Shown here one piece after another: positions 24,976 through 35,389 of a DNA stretch of 64,000 bases (its first letter is position 1; every line of letters starts with the position of its first letter). The notes under the pieces were generated by a model. That model ran no database searches, was not told the DNA's origin, and saw only the letters and a list, made by a program, of their open reading frames with translations. Position numbers and translations under genes: made by a program. The stretch is from positions 1,364,001 to 1,428,000 of the forward strand of contig NZ_CP193755.1 in NCBI RefSeq assembly GCF_050847355.1. Direction: 5' to 3'. This stretch comes from Limimaricola sp027213785. Its GTDB lineage: Bacteria; Pseudomonadota; Alphaproteobacteria; Rhodobacterales; Rhodobacteraceae.

Positions 24976-26126
24976 TGGACAACATCGCTGGCAAGAAATC
25001 CGCGCTGACCTGGGCGGTGAACATCGCGGTGGTGGCACTGGTGGCGCTCTGGGTCTTCCCGACGGTGGGCCTGCTGGTCTCGTCCTTCCGCACCGGCGAC
25101 CAGATCGCCTCGTCCGGCTGGTGGCGCTCGATGCTGCCCACGGAGCAGAACCTGACGCTCAGGACCGCCGGCGGCGACGAGGCCGAGCTGGTTGACGGGC
25201 TCTACACCGTCTCCGGCAACCTCTTCGCACATGAGGGGCGCGAGCCCTTGAACATCTCGGCCTTCGGCACCTCGTCGCGCGATGTCGGCGCCTACACCCC
25301 GGGCGAGACGGTCGATATGGGCGATGGCGAGATCATCATGGTCGGGGAGACCGGCGACTACGTCTATACCTCGGTCGAGGAGATGTCGGGCCGTGGTCAG
25401 CGTGTCTTCGTCACCGCGAAAGTTGCGCCGGAGTTCACGCTCGAGAACTACGACAACATGCTGTTCAACCCGAACAACATCGAAGGCATGTCCAAGGCCT
25501 TCTTCAACACGCTCACCGTCTCGATCCCCGCGACGATCATCCCGATTCTCGTGGCGGCCTTCGCGGCCTACGCGCTGGCCTGGATGGATTTCCCGGGGCG
25601 GGCGCTATTGATCGCGGCGATTGTGGGTCTGCTGGTGGTGCCGCTGCAACTGGCGCTGATTCCGCTTCTGAAGTTCCACAACGAGATCGGCATCGGCAAG
25701 GGCTACTTGGGTGTGTGGCTTGCCCATACCGGCTTTGGCCTGCCACTCGCGATCTACATCCTGCGCAATTACATGGTCGGGCTGCCACGCGACATCATTG
25801 AGAACGCAAAGGTCGATGGCGCCACGGATTTCCAGATCTTCACCAAGATCATCCTGCCGCTGAGCTTTCCGGCGCTGGCCTCCTTCGCGATCTTCCAGTT
25901 CCTGTGGACTTGGAACGACCTGCTGGTCGCGATCGTGTTCCTGATCGATGCGAGCGGCGAGACCACGGTGATGACCAAGCAGATCATCGAGCTTCTGGGC
26001 ACGCGCGGCGGCAATTGGGAGATCCTCGCAACGGCGGCTTTCGTCTCGATCGCGGTTCCGCTTGTTGTGTTTTTCGCGATGCAGAAATACCTCGTGCGCG
26101 GCCTGCTTGCGGGCTCCGTGAAATGA
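24975..26126 (+). CDS. aglG: Alpha-glucoside ABC transporter permease
   Basis: A 383-residue MalG-like permease. The first helix (~10-35) is followed by a large periplasmic insertion (~45-165) rich in acidic residues and predicted beta strands, then the five-helix core. The EAA loop is PRDIIENAKVDGATDFQIFT near residue 275. It heterodimerises with AglF, and AglK supplies ATP hydrolysis. It is translationally coupled to aglF. Confidence 0.93.
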   Translation: MDNIAGKKSALTWAVNIAVVALVALWVFPTVGLLVSSFRTGDQIASSGWWRSMLPTEQNLTLRTAGGDEAELVDGLYTVSGNLFAHEGREPLNISAFGTSSRDVGAYTPGETVDMGDGEIIMVGETGDYVYTSVEEMSGRGQRVFVTAKVAPEFTLENYDNMLFNPNNIEGMSKAFFNTLTVSIPATIIPILVAAFAAYALAWMDFPGRALLIAAIVGLLVVPLQLALIPLLKFHNEIGIGKGYLGVWLAHTGFGLPLAIYILRNYMVGLPRDIIENAKVDGATDFQIFTKIILPLSFPALASFAIFQFLWTWNDLLVAIVFLIDASGETTVMTKQIIELLGTRGGNWEILATAAFVSIAVPLVVFFAMQKYLVRGLLAGSVK

Positions 26127-26139
26127 GGACTGCCTTCCG

Positions 26140-27810
<1,671 letters not shown>

Positions 27811-27831
27811 GGACGGAGCAGGGAGGAACCC

Positions 27832-28926
27832 ATGGCGGAACTGAAGCTGAAGGACGTGGCCAAGACCTATGGCGGGTCGGTCGAGGTCCTGAAGAACATC
27901 GATCTCGAGATCGGCAAGGGCGAGCTCGTGGTCTTCGTCGGGCCCTCGGGCTGCGGCAAGTCCACGCTTCTGCGGATGATCGCCGGGCTCGAGGAAATCT
28001 CCAGCGGCACGCTTGAGATCGATGGTCAGGTCGTCAACGACGTGCCGCCCGCGCAGCGCGGCATCGCCATGGTGTTCCAGTCCTACGCGCTCTACCCGCA
28101 CATGACGGTGCGCGACAACATGGCCTTCGCGCTGAAGCTGGCCAAGAAATCGAAGGAGGAGATCGACGCCGCGATCTCCAACGCCGCCCGCATCCTGCAG
28201 CTGGAACCCTATCTCGACCGCCTACCCAAGGCGCTCTCGGGCGGGCAGCGGCAGCGGGTCGCGATTGGCCGCTCGATCGTGCGCGATCCCAAGGTCTATC
28301 TCTTCGACGAGCCGCTCTCGAACCTCGACGCGGCGCTGCGCGTGGCGACCCGGATCGAGATCGCCCAGCTCAAGGAGTCGATGCCTGACAGCACCATGAT
28401 CTACGTCACCCATGATCAGGTCGAAGCGATGACGCTCGCGACCCGGATCGTCGTTCTCGCCAACAAGGGTATCGCGCAGGTCGGCACGCCGCTCGAACTT
28501 TACGAGCGGCCCGAGAACGAGTTCGTGGCGCAGTTCATCGGCTCGCCGGCAATGAACCTGCTGCCGGGCAAGATCACCGGCACCGGCGCGCAGACCTCCG
28601 TGAAGCTCGATGGCGGCGGCGTGGCTGTGTCGAACGCGCCCTCGACCGAGGCCGACATGGGAGCGTCGGTCAATGTCGGCGTGCGGCCCGAGGACATGAC
28701 CGAGGTCGAGGCCGGGGGTGACTACCTGTTCGAGGGCAAGGTCGACTTCACCGAATCGCTGGGCGAGGTGACGATCCTCTACTTCGAGAAGGTGAACGGC
28801 GCCGACCCGGTGATCGCCAAGCTGCCCGGTATCCATGGCGATCTGCGCGGTCGCCACGTGCACATGACCGTCGCGCCCGAAAAGGTGCAGGTCTTCCGCG
28901 ACGGCCGGTCGCTCCATTACCGCTGA
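27832..28926 (+). CDS. aglK: ABC transporter ATP-binding protein for alpha-glucosides (MalK/UgpC type)
   Basis: A 364-residue ATPase with a strong AGGGAGG site. Walker A GPSGCGKST (~40-48), signature LSGGQRQRVAIGRS, Walker B VYLFDEPLSNLD and switch His VTHDQ are intact. The C-terminal ~130 residues are the TOBE/OB regulatory region seen in MalK-like proteins. Last gene of the aglEFGAK operon, ending 16 bases from the convergent ppx/gppA gene. Confidence 0.95.
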   Translation: MAELKLKDVAKTYGGSVEVLKNIDLEIGKGELVVFVGPSGCGKSTLLRMIAGLEEISSGTLEIDGQVVNDVPPAQRGIAMVFQSYALYPHMTVRDNMAFALKLAKKSKEEIDAAISNAARILQLEPYLDRLPKALSGGQRQRVAIGRSIVRDPKVYLFDEPLSNLDAALRVATRIEIAQLKESMPDSTMIYVTHDQVEAMTLATRIVVLANKGIAQVGTPLELYERPENEFVAQFIGSPAMNLLPGKITGTGAQTSVKLDGGGVAVSNAPSTEADMGASVNVGVRPEDMTEVEAGGDYLFEGKVDFTESLGEVTILYFEKVNGADPVIAKLPGIHGDLRGRHVHMTVAPEKVQVFRDGRSLHYR

Positions 28927-28942
28927 GAGATCGGGGGCGGGC

Positions 28943-30052
28943 TCAGTAGGGCCCGTCCTCCAGCACGCCATCGGCGCTCATCTGCGCGTAGAGCAGCCCC
29001 TCGCGCAGCCCCCGATCCGCGACCGAAAGCCGATCGGTCGGCCATAGCCGCATCAGCGCCTGCAGGATCGCCGAGCCCGACATGATCAGCGCCTGCCGGT
29101 CGCGGCCGATGCGCGGATCGTCGCGCCGCCCCTCGGGCCCGAGCGCGAGGTAGTCGCGGATCACCGCGTCGATCTGGTCCGAGGTCATGCGCAGCCCATC
29201 GACCTTGTTGCGGTCGTAGCGCCTCAGACCGAGATGGCTCGCCGCGACGGTGGTGACTGTGCCCGAGGTGCCGATGATCTGGAACCCCTCGCGCGCCTGC
29301 TCCGAGGCCGAGGGCGCGAAGCCCGCGAGGTTCTCCTCGAAAAACCAGCTCATCAGCGCGAAGCGCGCTGCATCGTCCTCGACGTCGTGGAACTGGTCCC
29401 GCAGCGTCGCCACGCCCAGAGGTACCGAGATCCAGTCCACCACCTTGGCGGCGGCGAAGGGGCCGGGATCCTGCTGGAAGCCGGAATGCAGCCGCATGAT
29501 CGCGCGCGGCCGTTCCCGCCTGGGCACGTTCGTCAGGTCGATCCATACCAGCTCGGTCGAGCCGCCGCCGATATCGACGACGAGCAGCTGCTCGGTCTTG
29601 GTCGAAACCAGTGGCGCGCAGGAGATCACCGCGAGCCGCGCCTCCTCCTCGGGGCGGATCACGTCGAGCCGGAGCCCGGTGTCGCGTTGTACCTGCGCCA
29701 GAAAGGCACGGCCGTTCTTGGCCCGGCGACACGCTTCGGTCGCGACAAGCCGCATCCGCGTCACGCCGTGCTTCTGCAGCTTCTGGCGGCAGATTCGAAT
29801 CGCGCCGATGGTACGATTCATCGAGGCACGCGAAAGCCGGCCCGTCTGTTCGAGCCCGTGGCCCAGCTGGACCGTCTTCGAGAAGCTGTCGACCACGTGG
29901 AACTGGCTGCCCTTGGGCTGGGCAATCAGCATCCGACAGCTGTTGGTACCGAGATCAAGCGCGGCATAGAGTGTCGCCTGATCCGGGCCTGGCGCGGGGG
30001 ATCTCACCGCTTTCGGGAACGCGCCCGCACCGTCGGGACGCATGGGCGCCAT
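28943..30052 (-). CDS. Ppx/GppA-family exopolyphosphatase / guanosine pentaphosphatase
   Basis: A 369-residue ASKHA-fold phosphatase. The ATG at 30052 is preceded by GGAGGG; a TTG five codons earlier is less likely. Conserved boxes: AALDLGTNSCRMLI, VATEACRRAKN, VVDIGGGSTELVW, GTSGTVTT and MSGSAILQA. It is the short form (no C-terminal HD-like domain), so it acts on polyphosphate and/or pppGpp. Which of the two cannot be decided from sequence. Confidence 0.92.
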   Translation of the reverse strand: MAPMRPDGAGAFPKAVRSPAPGPDQATLYAALDLGTNSCRMLIAQPKGSQFHVVDSFSKTVQLGHGLEQTGRLSRASMNRTIGAIRICRQKLQKHGVTRMRLVATEACRRAKNGRAFLAQVQRDTGLRLDVIRPEEEARLAVISCAPLVSTKTEQLLVVDIGGGSTELVWIDLTNVPRRERPRAIMRLHSGFQQDPGPFAAAKVVDWISVPLGVATLRDQFHDVEDDAARFALMSWFFEENLAGFAPSASEQAREGFQIIGTSGTVTTVAASHLGLRRYDRNKVDGLRMTSDQIDAVIRDYLALGPEGRRDDPRIGRDRQALIMSGSAILQALMRLWPTDRLSVADRGLREGLLYAQMSADGVLEDGPY

Positions 30053-30300
30053 GAATACGCCCTCCAATATCGAGTTGTCTCAAGGGTAGGGCTTGGACGG
30101 GGACGGCGCAAGCACCGCGAGAGGGCGGGTCGCAACGTGACTCATCACGATCTTGGGGTTTTTGACGATTCGACCCTCTGGCCGTGCCGCGCCGAGCTTG
30201 CGACAAGAGGCGGCGTCGCAGCACGCGGCCAAGGTGTCGAAATCCGACCCCGGTCAGGCGGTGCGGCACGCTATCAGCGAAGGCGAGGAAAGGACCCCGA

Positions 30301-30597
30301 ATGCCCGAGATCACGCTCGTATTATGGCGCGACATGCCGGCCCAGGTGATCGTCGGCCGTGGCCGCCGCGGCACCAAGATCCAGCTGTCCGAGCGGTTCG
30401 AACAGGCGATCGACCGCGCTGCGATGAAATCGGGCGCGGCGGGGACCGACGACTACCTCGCCGAATGGCGCAAGGCGCCTTGGGGCGAGATCGAGGGCGA
30501 GGCCGAGGACGCCGCCCGCGCGGCTGTGGAGCGGATCGAGGCCGAGTACGACAAGGCGCGCCTCAAGGCGCTTATCGACAATAACGGGCGCGAATGA
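30301..30597 (+). CDS. Small protein of the PF13769 'virulence factor' family
   Basis: A 98-residue soluble protein (MPEITLVLWRDMPAQVIVGRG), with GAAAGGA upstream. The family name is historical; no enzymatic motif is visible. In related genomes such proteins travel with the methylenetetrahydrofolate reductase-like and corrinoid methyltransferase genes found immediately downstream here, so a role in that one-carbon module is inferred. The stop overlaps an ATG of the next frame (ATGA). Confidence 0.8.
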   Translation: MPEITLVLWRDMPAQVIVGRGRRGTKIQLSERFEQAIDRAAMKSGAAGTDDYLAEWRKAPWGEIEGEAEDAARAAVERIEAEYDKARLKALIDNNGRE

Positions 30598-30620
30598 CGC
30601 GTGCCCTCAAGGAGGTGCTG

Positions 30621-31529
30621 ATGTCCCTGTTGACCTTCCGCCGCGCGAAATCCGCGCCCCAGACGGGCGGCGATTTCATCGCCCGCGCCTCGATCGAGGT
30701 GATGCCCCGGACCGCGGCGAAGGTCGACAGCTTCAAGGCGCTCTTGCCCGCAGGCACCCGCGTCTACATCGCCCATATCGACGGCACGCCGATCGATGAG
30801 ATGGTGGCGACGGCGGCGCGCATCGCGGGCGAAGGCTTTGCCGTCATGCCGCATTTCCCGGCGCGCAGCATCGAAAGCCGGGCGCAGCTTTCCGACTGGA
30901 TCGCCCGCTATCAAGGCGAGGCCGGCGTCACCGAAGCGTTGGTGCTTGCGGGCGGCATCGCGAACCCACGCGGAGCCTTCCATTCCTCGATGCAGCTTCT
31001 GGAGACGGGCGAATTCGACCGCGCCGGCTTTACCCGCCTGCACGTGGCCGGCCACCCGGAGGGCAACCGTGACATCGATCCCAACGGCGGTGACGCGGTG
31101 GTGCGCGACGCGCTGCGCTGGAAGCAGGACTTCGCGAACCGCAGCAATGCGCGGATGGCGCTGGTCACCCAGTTCGTCTTCGACGCCGAACCGGTGATCG
31201 GGTGGGCCCGAACCATCCGCGAGGCGGGGATCGACCTGCCGGTGCACGTCGGGCTCGCCGGACCGGCGAAGTTGCAGACACTGATCAAATACGCCATGGC
31301 CTGCGGGGTCGGTCCCTCGCTCAAGGTCTTGCAGAAACGCGCGATGGACGTCAGCAAGCTGCTCGTGCCCTATGCGCCCGACGAGATCGCGGCCGAGCTG
31401 GAGCGCGCCCGCCTGGCCGAGCCCGCTCTCGGGCTGGAGCAGGCGCATCTCTTCCCGCTGGGCGGCATCGCCGCGAGCGCGGAGTGGCTGGCGGCCCGGC
31501 AGCCGGCGCAGGCCAGCGTCGCACGTTGA
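30621..31529 (+). CDS. Methylenetetrahydrofolate reductase-like protein
   Basis: A 302-residue MetF-type TIM barrel that interconverts methylene-THF and methyl-THF. ATG 30621 is chosen over 30594 because a near-perfect AAGGAGGT (30609-30616) precedes it. Visible barrel elements are VYIAHIDGTP, FAVMPHFPAR, ALVLAGGIANP, MALVTQFVFD and LPVHVGLAGPAKL. It differs from housekeeping MetF and belongs to the subgroup linked to corrinoid methyl transfer, consistent with the next gene. It would oxidise methyl groups taken from methylated substrates, or the reverse. Confidence 0.85.
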   Translation: MSLLTFRRAKSAPQTGGDFIARASIEVMPRTAAKVDSFKALLPAGTRVYIAHIDGTPIDEMVATAARIAGEGFAVMPHFPARSIESRAQLSDWIARYQGEAGVTEALVLAGGIANPRGAFHSSMQLLETGEFDRAGFTRLHVAGHPEGNRDIDPNGGDAVVRDALRWKQDFANRSNARMALVTQFVFDAEPVIGWARTIREAGIDLPVHVGLAGPAKLQTLIKYAMACGVGPSLKVLQKRAMDVSKLLVPYAPDEIAAELERARLAEPALGLEQAHLFPLGGIAASAEWLAARQPAQASVAR

Positions 31530-31567
31530 GAATTCAGGGGGCCCATGCCCGATGACAAGGAAGAAGA

Positions 31568-32623
31568 ATGACCCGTACGATCGTTGAATCGAAAACGAAA
31601 ACCGCGATCATCGGCTTCGACCAGCCGTTCTGCGTGATCGGCGAAAGGATCAACCCCACCGGGCGCAAGAAGCTCGCTGCCGAGCTTGAGGCGGGCGATT
31701 TCTCGACCGTCGAAAAGGACGCCGTCGCGCAGGTCGCCTGCGGCGCCACCATGCTCGATGTCAATGCCGGGGTGGTCTACAACTCCAACCCCAACCCCAA
31801 CGAGACCGAGCCGCCGCTCATGACGAAGATGATCGAGCTGGTGCAAGGCCTCGTCGACGTGCCGCTGTGCATCGACAGCTCGGTTCCGGCGGCGCTCGAG
31901 GCCGGTCTCGCGGCGGCGCAGGGGCGACCCTTGCTGAACTCGGTCACCGGCGAAGAGGACCGGCTCGAACTCGTTCTGCCGCTGGTCAAGAAATACAACG
32001 TGCCGGTGGTGGCGATCTCGAACGACGACACCGGCATTTCCGAGGACCCCGACGTGCGGTTCGCAGTGGCCAAGAAGATCGTCGAGCGCGCCGCCGATTT
32101 CGGCATTCCCGCGCATGACATCGTGGTCGATCCGCTGGTGATGCCGATCGGTGCGATGGCGACCGCCGGTCTGCAGGTGTTCGCGCTGGTGCGCCGCCTG
32201 CGCGACGAGTTGGGCGTCAACACCACCTGCGGCGCCTCGAACATCTCCTTCGGCCTGCCGAACCGGCATGGCATCAACAACGCCTTCCTGCCGATGGCGA
32301 TGGCCTCGGGCATGACCAGCGCGATCATGAATCCCTGCGCGCTGCCGACGCCGCTTTCGAAGATCGCCGAGAAGAAGGCCGAGCTGGAGGCCGCGGGCAT
32401 CGTGGTCCCCGAGGAGATGGACGACGAGACCTTCTGCCGCCTCATGGGCATCGGCAGCCGCGAGGCGCAGCCGGGTGGCGAGATGAGCGCGATCCGGGCC
32501 GCGAACTTCCTGACCAACAACGATCCGTCGGGCGCGGAGTGGATCCGCTTCAACCGACCGCCGGGCGTGCCGGGCGAGGGGCGTGGCGGTCGCGATGGCG
32601 GGCGTCGCCGCCGCCGGGCCTGA
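31568..32623 (+). CDS. Methyltetrahydrofolate:corrinoid methyltransferase (pterin-binding domain)
   Basis: A 351-residue protein with the dihydropteroate-synthase-like barrel of AcsE/MtvA/MtgA-type methyltransferases. Pterin-binding signatures include CVIGERINPTGRKK near the start, MLDVNAGV, LCIDSSVP, VPVVAISNDDTG and GASNISFGLPNR. It moves a methyl group between tetrahydrofolate and a corrinoid protein, linking to the reductase upstream and the RACo-like activator at 1-1179. The last ~20 residues are an Arg/Gly-rich tail (RDGGRRRRRA), unusual for the family and possibly disordered. Confidence 0.9.
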   Translation: MTRTIVESKTKTAIIGFDQPFCVIGERINPTGRKKLAAELEAGDFSTVEKDAVAQVACGATMLDVNAGVVYNSNPNPNETEPPLMTKMIELVQGLVDVPLCIDSSVPAALEAGLAAAQGRPLLNSVTGEEDRLELVLPLVKKYNVPVVAISNDDTGISEDPDVRFAVAKKIVERAADFGIPAHDIVVDPLVMPIGAMATAGLQVFALVRRLRDELGVNTTCGASNISFGLPNRHGINNAFLPMAMASGMTSAIMNPCALPTPLSKIAEKKAELEAAGIVVPEEMDDETFCRLMGIGSREAQPGGEMSAIRAANFLTNNDPSGAEWIRFNRPPGVPGEGRGGRDGGRRRRRA

Positions 32624-32677
32624 GCTTCGAGGGCAGGGGTCTGGTATTCCATGCCCGTGCCGCGTTTTGCGCATTGT

Positions 32678-32702
32678 TGACGGGGCGGGGCTTGCCCCGT
32701 CA
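32678..32702 (+). terminator. Hairpin after the corrinoid methyltransferase gene
   Basis: A perfect 9-bp stem TGACGGGGC / GCCCCGTCA with a seven-base loop, 54 bases after the stop and 45 before rlmE. There is no T-run; it is a moderate terminator candidate. Confidence 0.45.
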
Positions 32703-32746
32703 CCCATGCTTGGCATAGTCGGGGCCTCTGATCAGGAGTGCCCCGC

Positions 32747-33499
32747 ATGGCCAAGACACCCAAGAAGCCCGGCGCGGGCACCGGCAACACCTCCGGGCGC
32801 GGACAGCGCGACCTGACCGTCAAGGTCAAGACCGCACGCGGCCGCAAGATGAGCTCCAAGCTCTGGCTGGAACGCCAGCTCAACGACCCCTATGTCAAGC
32901 GCGCCAAGGCCGAAGGCTATCGCGGTCGCGCCGCCTACAAGATCATCGAACTCGACGACAAGTTCCGCTTTCTCGTGCCCGGCGCGCGGGTGGTCGATCT
33001 GGGCTGTGCCCCCGGCGGCTGGTGTCAGGTCGCGGTGGCGCGGGTGAACTCCCTCGGCGCGAAATCGGGGAAATCGGTGGGTTCGGTGCTGGGCGTCGAC
33101 CTGCAGGAGGTCGAGCCGATCGCCGGGGCCGAGATCCACCAACTCGACTTCATGGAGGATGACGCCGATCTCAAGGTCAAGGAATGGCTGGGCGGCGGCG
33201 CCGACGTGGTGATGTCCGACATGGCCGCCGCGGCCTCCGGCCACAAGCAGACCGACCACCTCCGGATCATCGCGCTTTGCGAGGCGGCGGCCCATTTCGC
33301 CTTCGACGTGCTGAGCCCGGGCGGCACCTTCGTCGCCAAGGTGCTGGCGGGCGGCGCCGAAGGTAGCCTGCAGCAACTGCTCAAGCAGAAGTTCGAGAAG
33401 GTGCAGAACGTGAAGCCGCCGGCCTCGCGATCCGACAGCTCGGAAAAATTCGTCGTCGCGACCGGCTACAAGGGCCGCGACGACGATAGCGAGACCTAG
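32747..33499 (+). CDS. rlmE: 23S rRNA 2'-O-methyltransferase RlmE (FtsJ/RrmJ)
   Basis: A 250-residue enzyme that methylates U2552 of 23S rRNA in the 50S A-loop. ATG 32747 follows AGGAG at eight bases; the GTG at 32738 is not needed. SAM-binding VVDLGCAPGGWCQ is clear, and the K-D-K-E tetrad candidates lie in YKIIELDDKF, VMSDMAAAASG, FVAKVL and ASRSDSSEKF. An alphaproteobacterial N-terminal basic extension (AKTPKKPGAGTGN) is present. Its TAG overlaps the stop of the convergent gene in a shared CTAG. Confidence 0.95.
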   Translation: MAKTPKKPGAGTGNTSGRGQRDLTVKVKTARGRKMSSKLWLERQLNDPYVKRAKAEGYRGRAAYKIIELDDKFRFLVPGARVVDLGCAPGGWCQVAVARVNSLGAKSGKSVGSVLGVDLQEVEPIAGAEIHQLDFMEDDADLKVKEWLGGGADVVMSDMAAAASGHKQTDHLRIIALCEAAAHFAFDVLSPGGTFVAKVLAGGAEGSLQQLLKQKFEKVQNVKPPASRSDSSEKFVVATGYKGRDDDSET

Positions 33500-34419
33500 A
33501 GCCCGCAGTCCGGGTCGCGGGCCGTCAAGCGCTCCAGCAGGTAGTCGATCTCGGCGCAGGCGGCCTCGCTGCAAGATGCGCCCGGCGCACGCAGATCGGC
33601 ATGCGCGATGAAGCCGCGCCGCGCCAGGATGCGCTTGCGCACCGCGAGGCCGACACCCGGCTGGTGCTCGTACCGCAGAAGCGGCAGATGCGCGTCGAAG
33701 ATGTCCTGCGCGGCGTCGCGGTCCCGGGGGGCGAGGTCCACCACCCGGCGCAGCATCTCGGGAAAGGCGTAACCGGTCATAGCGCCATCCGCGCCGCGGC
33801 CCATCTCCAGGTCCAGAAACAGCGCACCGTTGCCGCACAGGATCGACAGGTCGCGCATCTCGCCTCGATCCTGCCAGTTCCGGATCGCCGAAATCTTTTC
33901 GAGCCCGGGCCAGTCCTCGTGCTTGAGCATCACGCAGGAGGGGTTCTCCTCGACCACGCGGCGGATCACCTTCGTCGACATCACCACGCCCGTCGCGGTG
34001 GGATGGTCCTGCAGCACGAAAGGCACGTCCGTCCCGATCTGCGCCACGGCCTGAGCGAACCATCCCGCGATCTGGTCGTCGGTCCGCATCGCCGCGGGCG
34101 GAGTCATCATGACGCCCGCAGCCCCCATCTCCATGGCTGCGTTCGACAGCCGCTTCATCGCGGCAAAACCCGGCGCCGAGACGCCGACCACGATGGGCAG
34201 GCCGCCCGCATGCGCGATGACCTCGCGCATGACGGCAAGGCTCTCCTCCGGCTCCAGTTTCTGCGCCTCGCCCATGATCCCGAGGATCGTCAGCCCGTCG
34301 ACGCCGCAGCCTGCGTAGCGTTCGGTCATCCGGCCGAGCGAGGCCACATCGAGCGCGCCGCCGGGCAGGAATGGGGTGGGAGCGATGGCGAAGACGCCGC
34401 GCGTCTTGGCGGAGATCAT
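33496..34419 (-). CDS. Dihydrodipicolinate synthase/N-acetylneuraminate lyase family aldolase
   Basis: A 307-residue (beta/alpha)8 Schiff-base aldolase superfamily protein. The N-terminus GVFAIAPTPFLPGG and LTILGIMGEAQKL are typical, and the Schiff-base Lys is expected in CVMLKHEDWPG. The Tyr that acts as general base in DapA (YNxP) is replaced: the sequence reads LQDHPTATG. It is therefore unlikely to be true DapA and more likely a decarboxylase or aldolase for a sugar acid or keto acid. The ATG overlaps the stop of the RraA-like gene upstream (ATGA), so both act together. Confidence 0.85.
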   Translation of the reverse strand: MISAKTRGVFAIAPTPFLPGGALDVASLGRMTERYAGCGVDGLTILGIMGEAQKLEPEESLAVMREVIAHAGGLPIVVGVSAPGFAAMKRLSNAAMEMGAAGVMMTPPAAMRTDDQIAGWFAQAVAQIGTDVPFVLQDHPTATGVVMSTKVIRRVVEENPSCVMLKHEDWPGLEKISAIRNWQDRGEMRDLSILCGNGALFLDLEMGRGADGAMTGYAFPEMLRRVVDLAPRDRDAAQDIFDAHLPLLRYEHQPGVGLAVRKRILARRGFIAHADLRAPGASCSEAACAEIDYLLERLTARDPDCGL

Positions 34420-35123
34420 CGCTGACCCTCTTTCCAGGCGGCGTAACGGGCGCGGGTCGCGTCGTTCATCGGGTAGAGGCCGGGCAGCTTCTCGCCGCGC
34501 TCGACCTCCTCGACGATCCAGCCCTCCATGCGCTCCTGCTCGATCGCCTCGGCCGTCACTTCCTCGACCATGGCTGCGGGGATCACCACTGCGCCGTCGG
34601 CATCGGCGACGACCACGTCGCCCGGCACCACGCAGACGCCACCGCAGCCCACCGTCTCCTGCCAGCCGGTAAAGGTCAGCCCGGCGACCGAGGGCGGCGC
34701 TGCGGCGCCGCGCGCCCAGATGGGCAGGCCGGTCTGCATCACGCCCGCGCGGTCGCGGATCACCCCGTCGGTGATCAGCCCGGCAGCGCCGCGCTTGACC
34801 ATCCGCGCACAGAGGATGTCCCCGAACACCCCGGCATCTGTGATGCCCATGGCGTCGATCACCGCGATCGCGCCCTCGGGCATTTCCTCGATCGCGGCGC
34901 GGGTCGAGACCGGGCTGCCCCACGAGGCCGGGGTGGCCAGATCCTCGCGCGCCGGCACGAAGCGGAAAGTGAAGGCGGGACCGACGACGCGGTCCTCGCC
35001 CTCGCGCATCGGCATGGCGCCGCGGATCCAGACATTGCGCAGGCCCTTCTTGAGAAGGATCGTGGTCAGCGTCGCGGTGGTCACCCCGCGCAGGGCAGCG
35101 GTGGTTTCGGCGGTCAGTGTCAT
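34416..35123 (-). CDS. RraA-family protein (4-hydroxy-4-methyl-2-oxoglutarate aldolase-like)
   Basis: A 235-residue RraA/HMG-aldolase fold. Conserved motifs are GAAGLITDGVIRDR and GDVVVADADGAVVIP. RNase E inhibitors and metal-dependent keto-acid aldolases share this fold; the metal-binding GxxxxDGxxRD pattern and the coupling to an aldolase-superfamily gene favour the enzyme. The two genes may cleave a hydroxy-keto acid or process a sugar acid. Substrate unknown. Confidence 0.85.
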   Translation of the reverse strand: MTLTAETTAALRGVTTATLTTILLKKGLRNVWIRGAMPMREGEDRVVGPAFTFRFVPAREDLATPASWGSPVSTRAAIEEMPEGAIAVIDAMGITDAGVFGDILCARMVKRGAAGLITDGVIRDRAGVMQTGLPIWARGAAAPPSVAGLTFTGWQETVGCGGVCVVPGDVVVADADGAVVIPAAMVEEVTAEAIEQERMEGWIVEEVERGEKLPGLYPMNDATRARYAAWKEGQR

Positions 35124-35389
35124 CTGCGTCCTCGATGGATGTCACGGGGCAGACACGCCTTGCGTGCCAGCCCCACCTTGGCGCGCAGAGTGGTGTGGAT
35201 CGGCGCCGCTGCCAAGACGGCAATGCGTTCCGGGCATCGGCCCGGGCAGGGGATGCGACGCGGCACGCGACCACACGATCCCGCTGCATGAGCGAAAAAT
35301 TCCCGGTACGTGCCGACCCAAACGCGGCATCGGCCGTTGAACCGGGTTAGTCTCGACCAGAATCGCATTTTCACATCAATGGCAGGCCC

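Noticed and set aside
33496..34419. True 4-hydroxy-tetrahydrodipicolinate synthase (dapA)
   Set aside because: The Tyr of YNxP is missing, and pairing with an RraA-like gene does not fit lysine biosynthesis.
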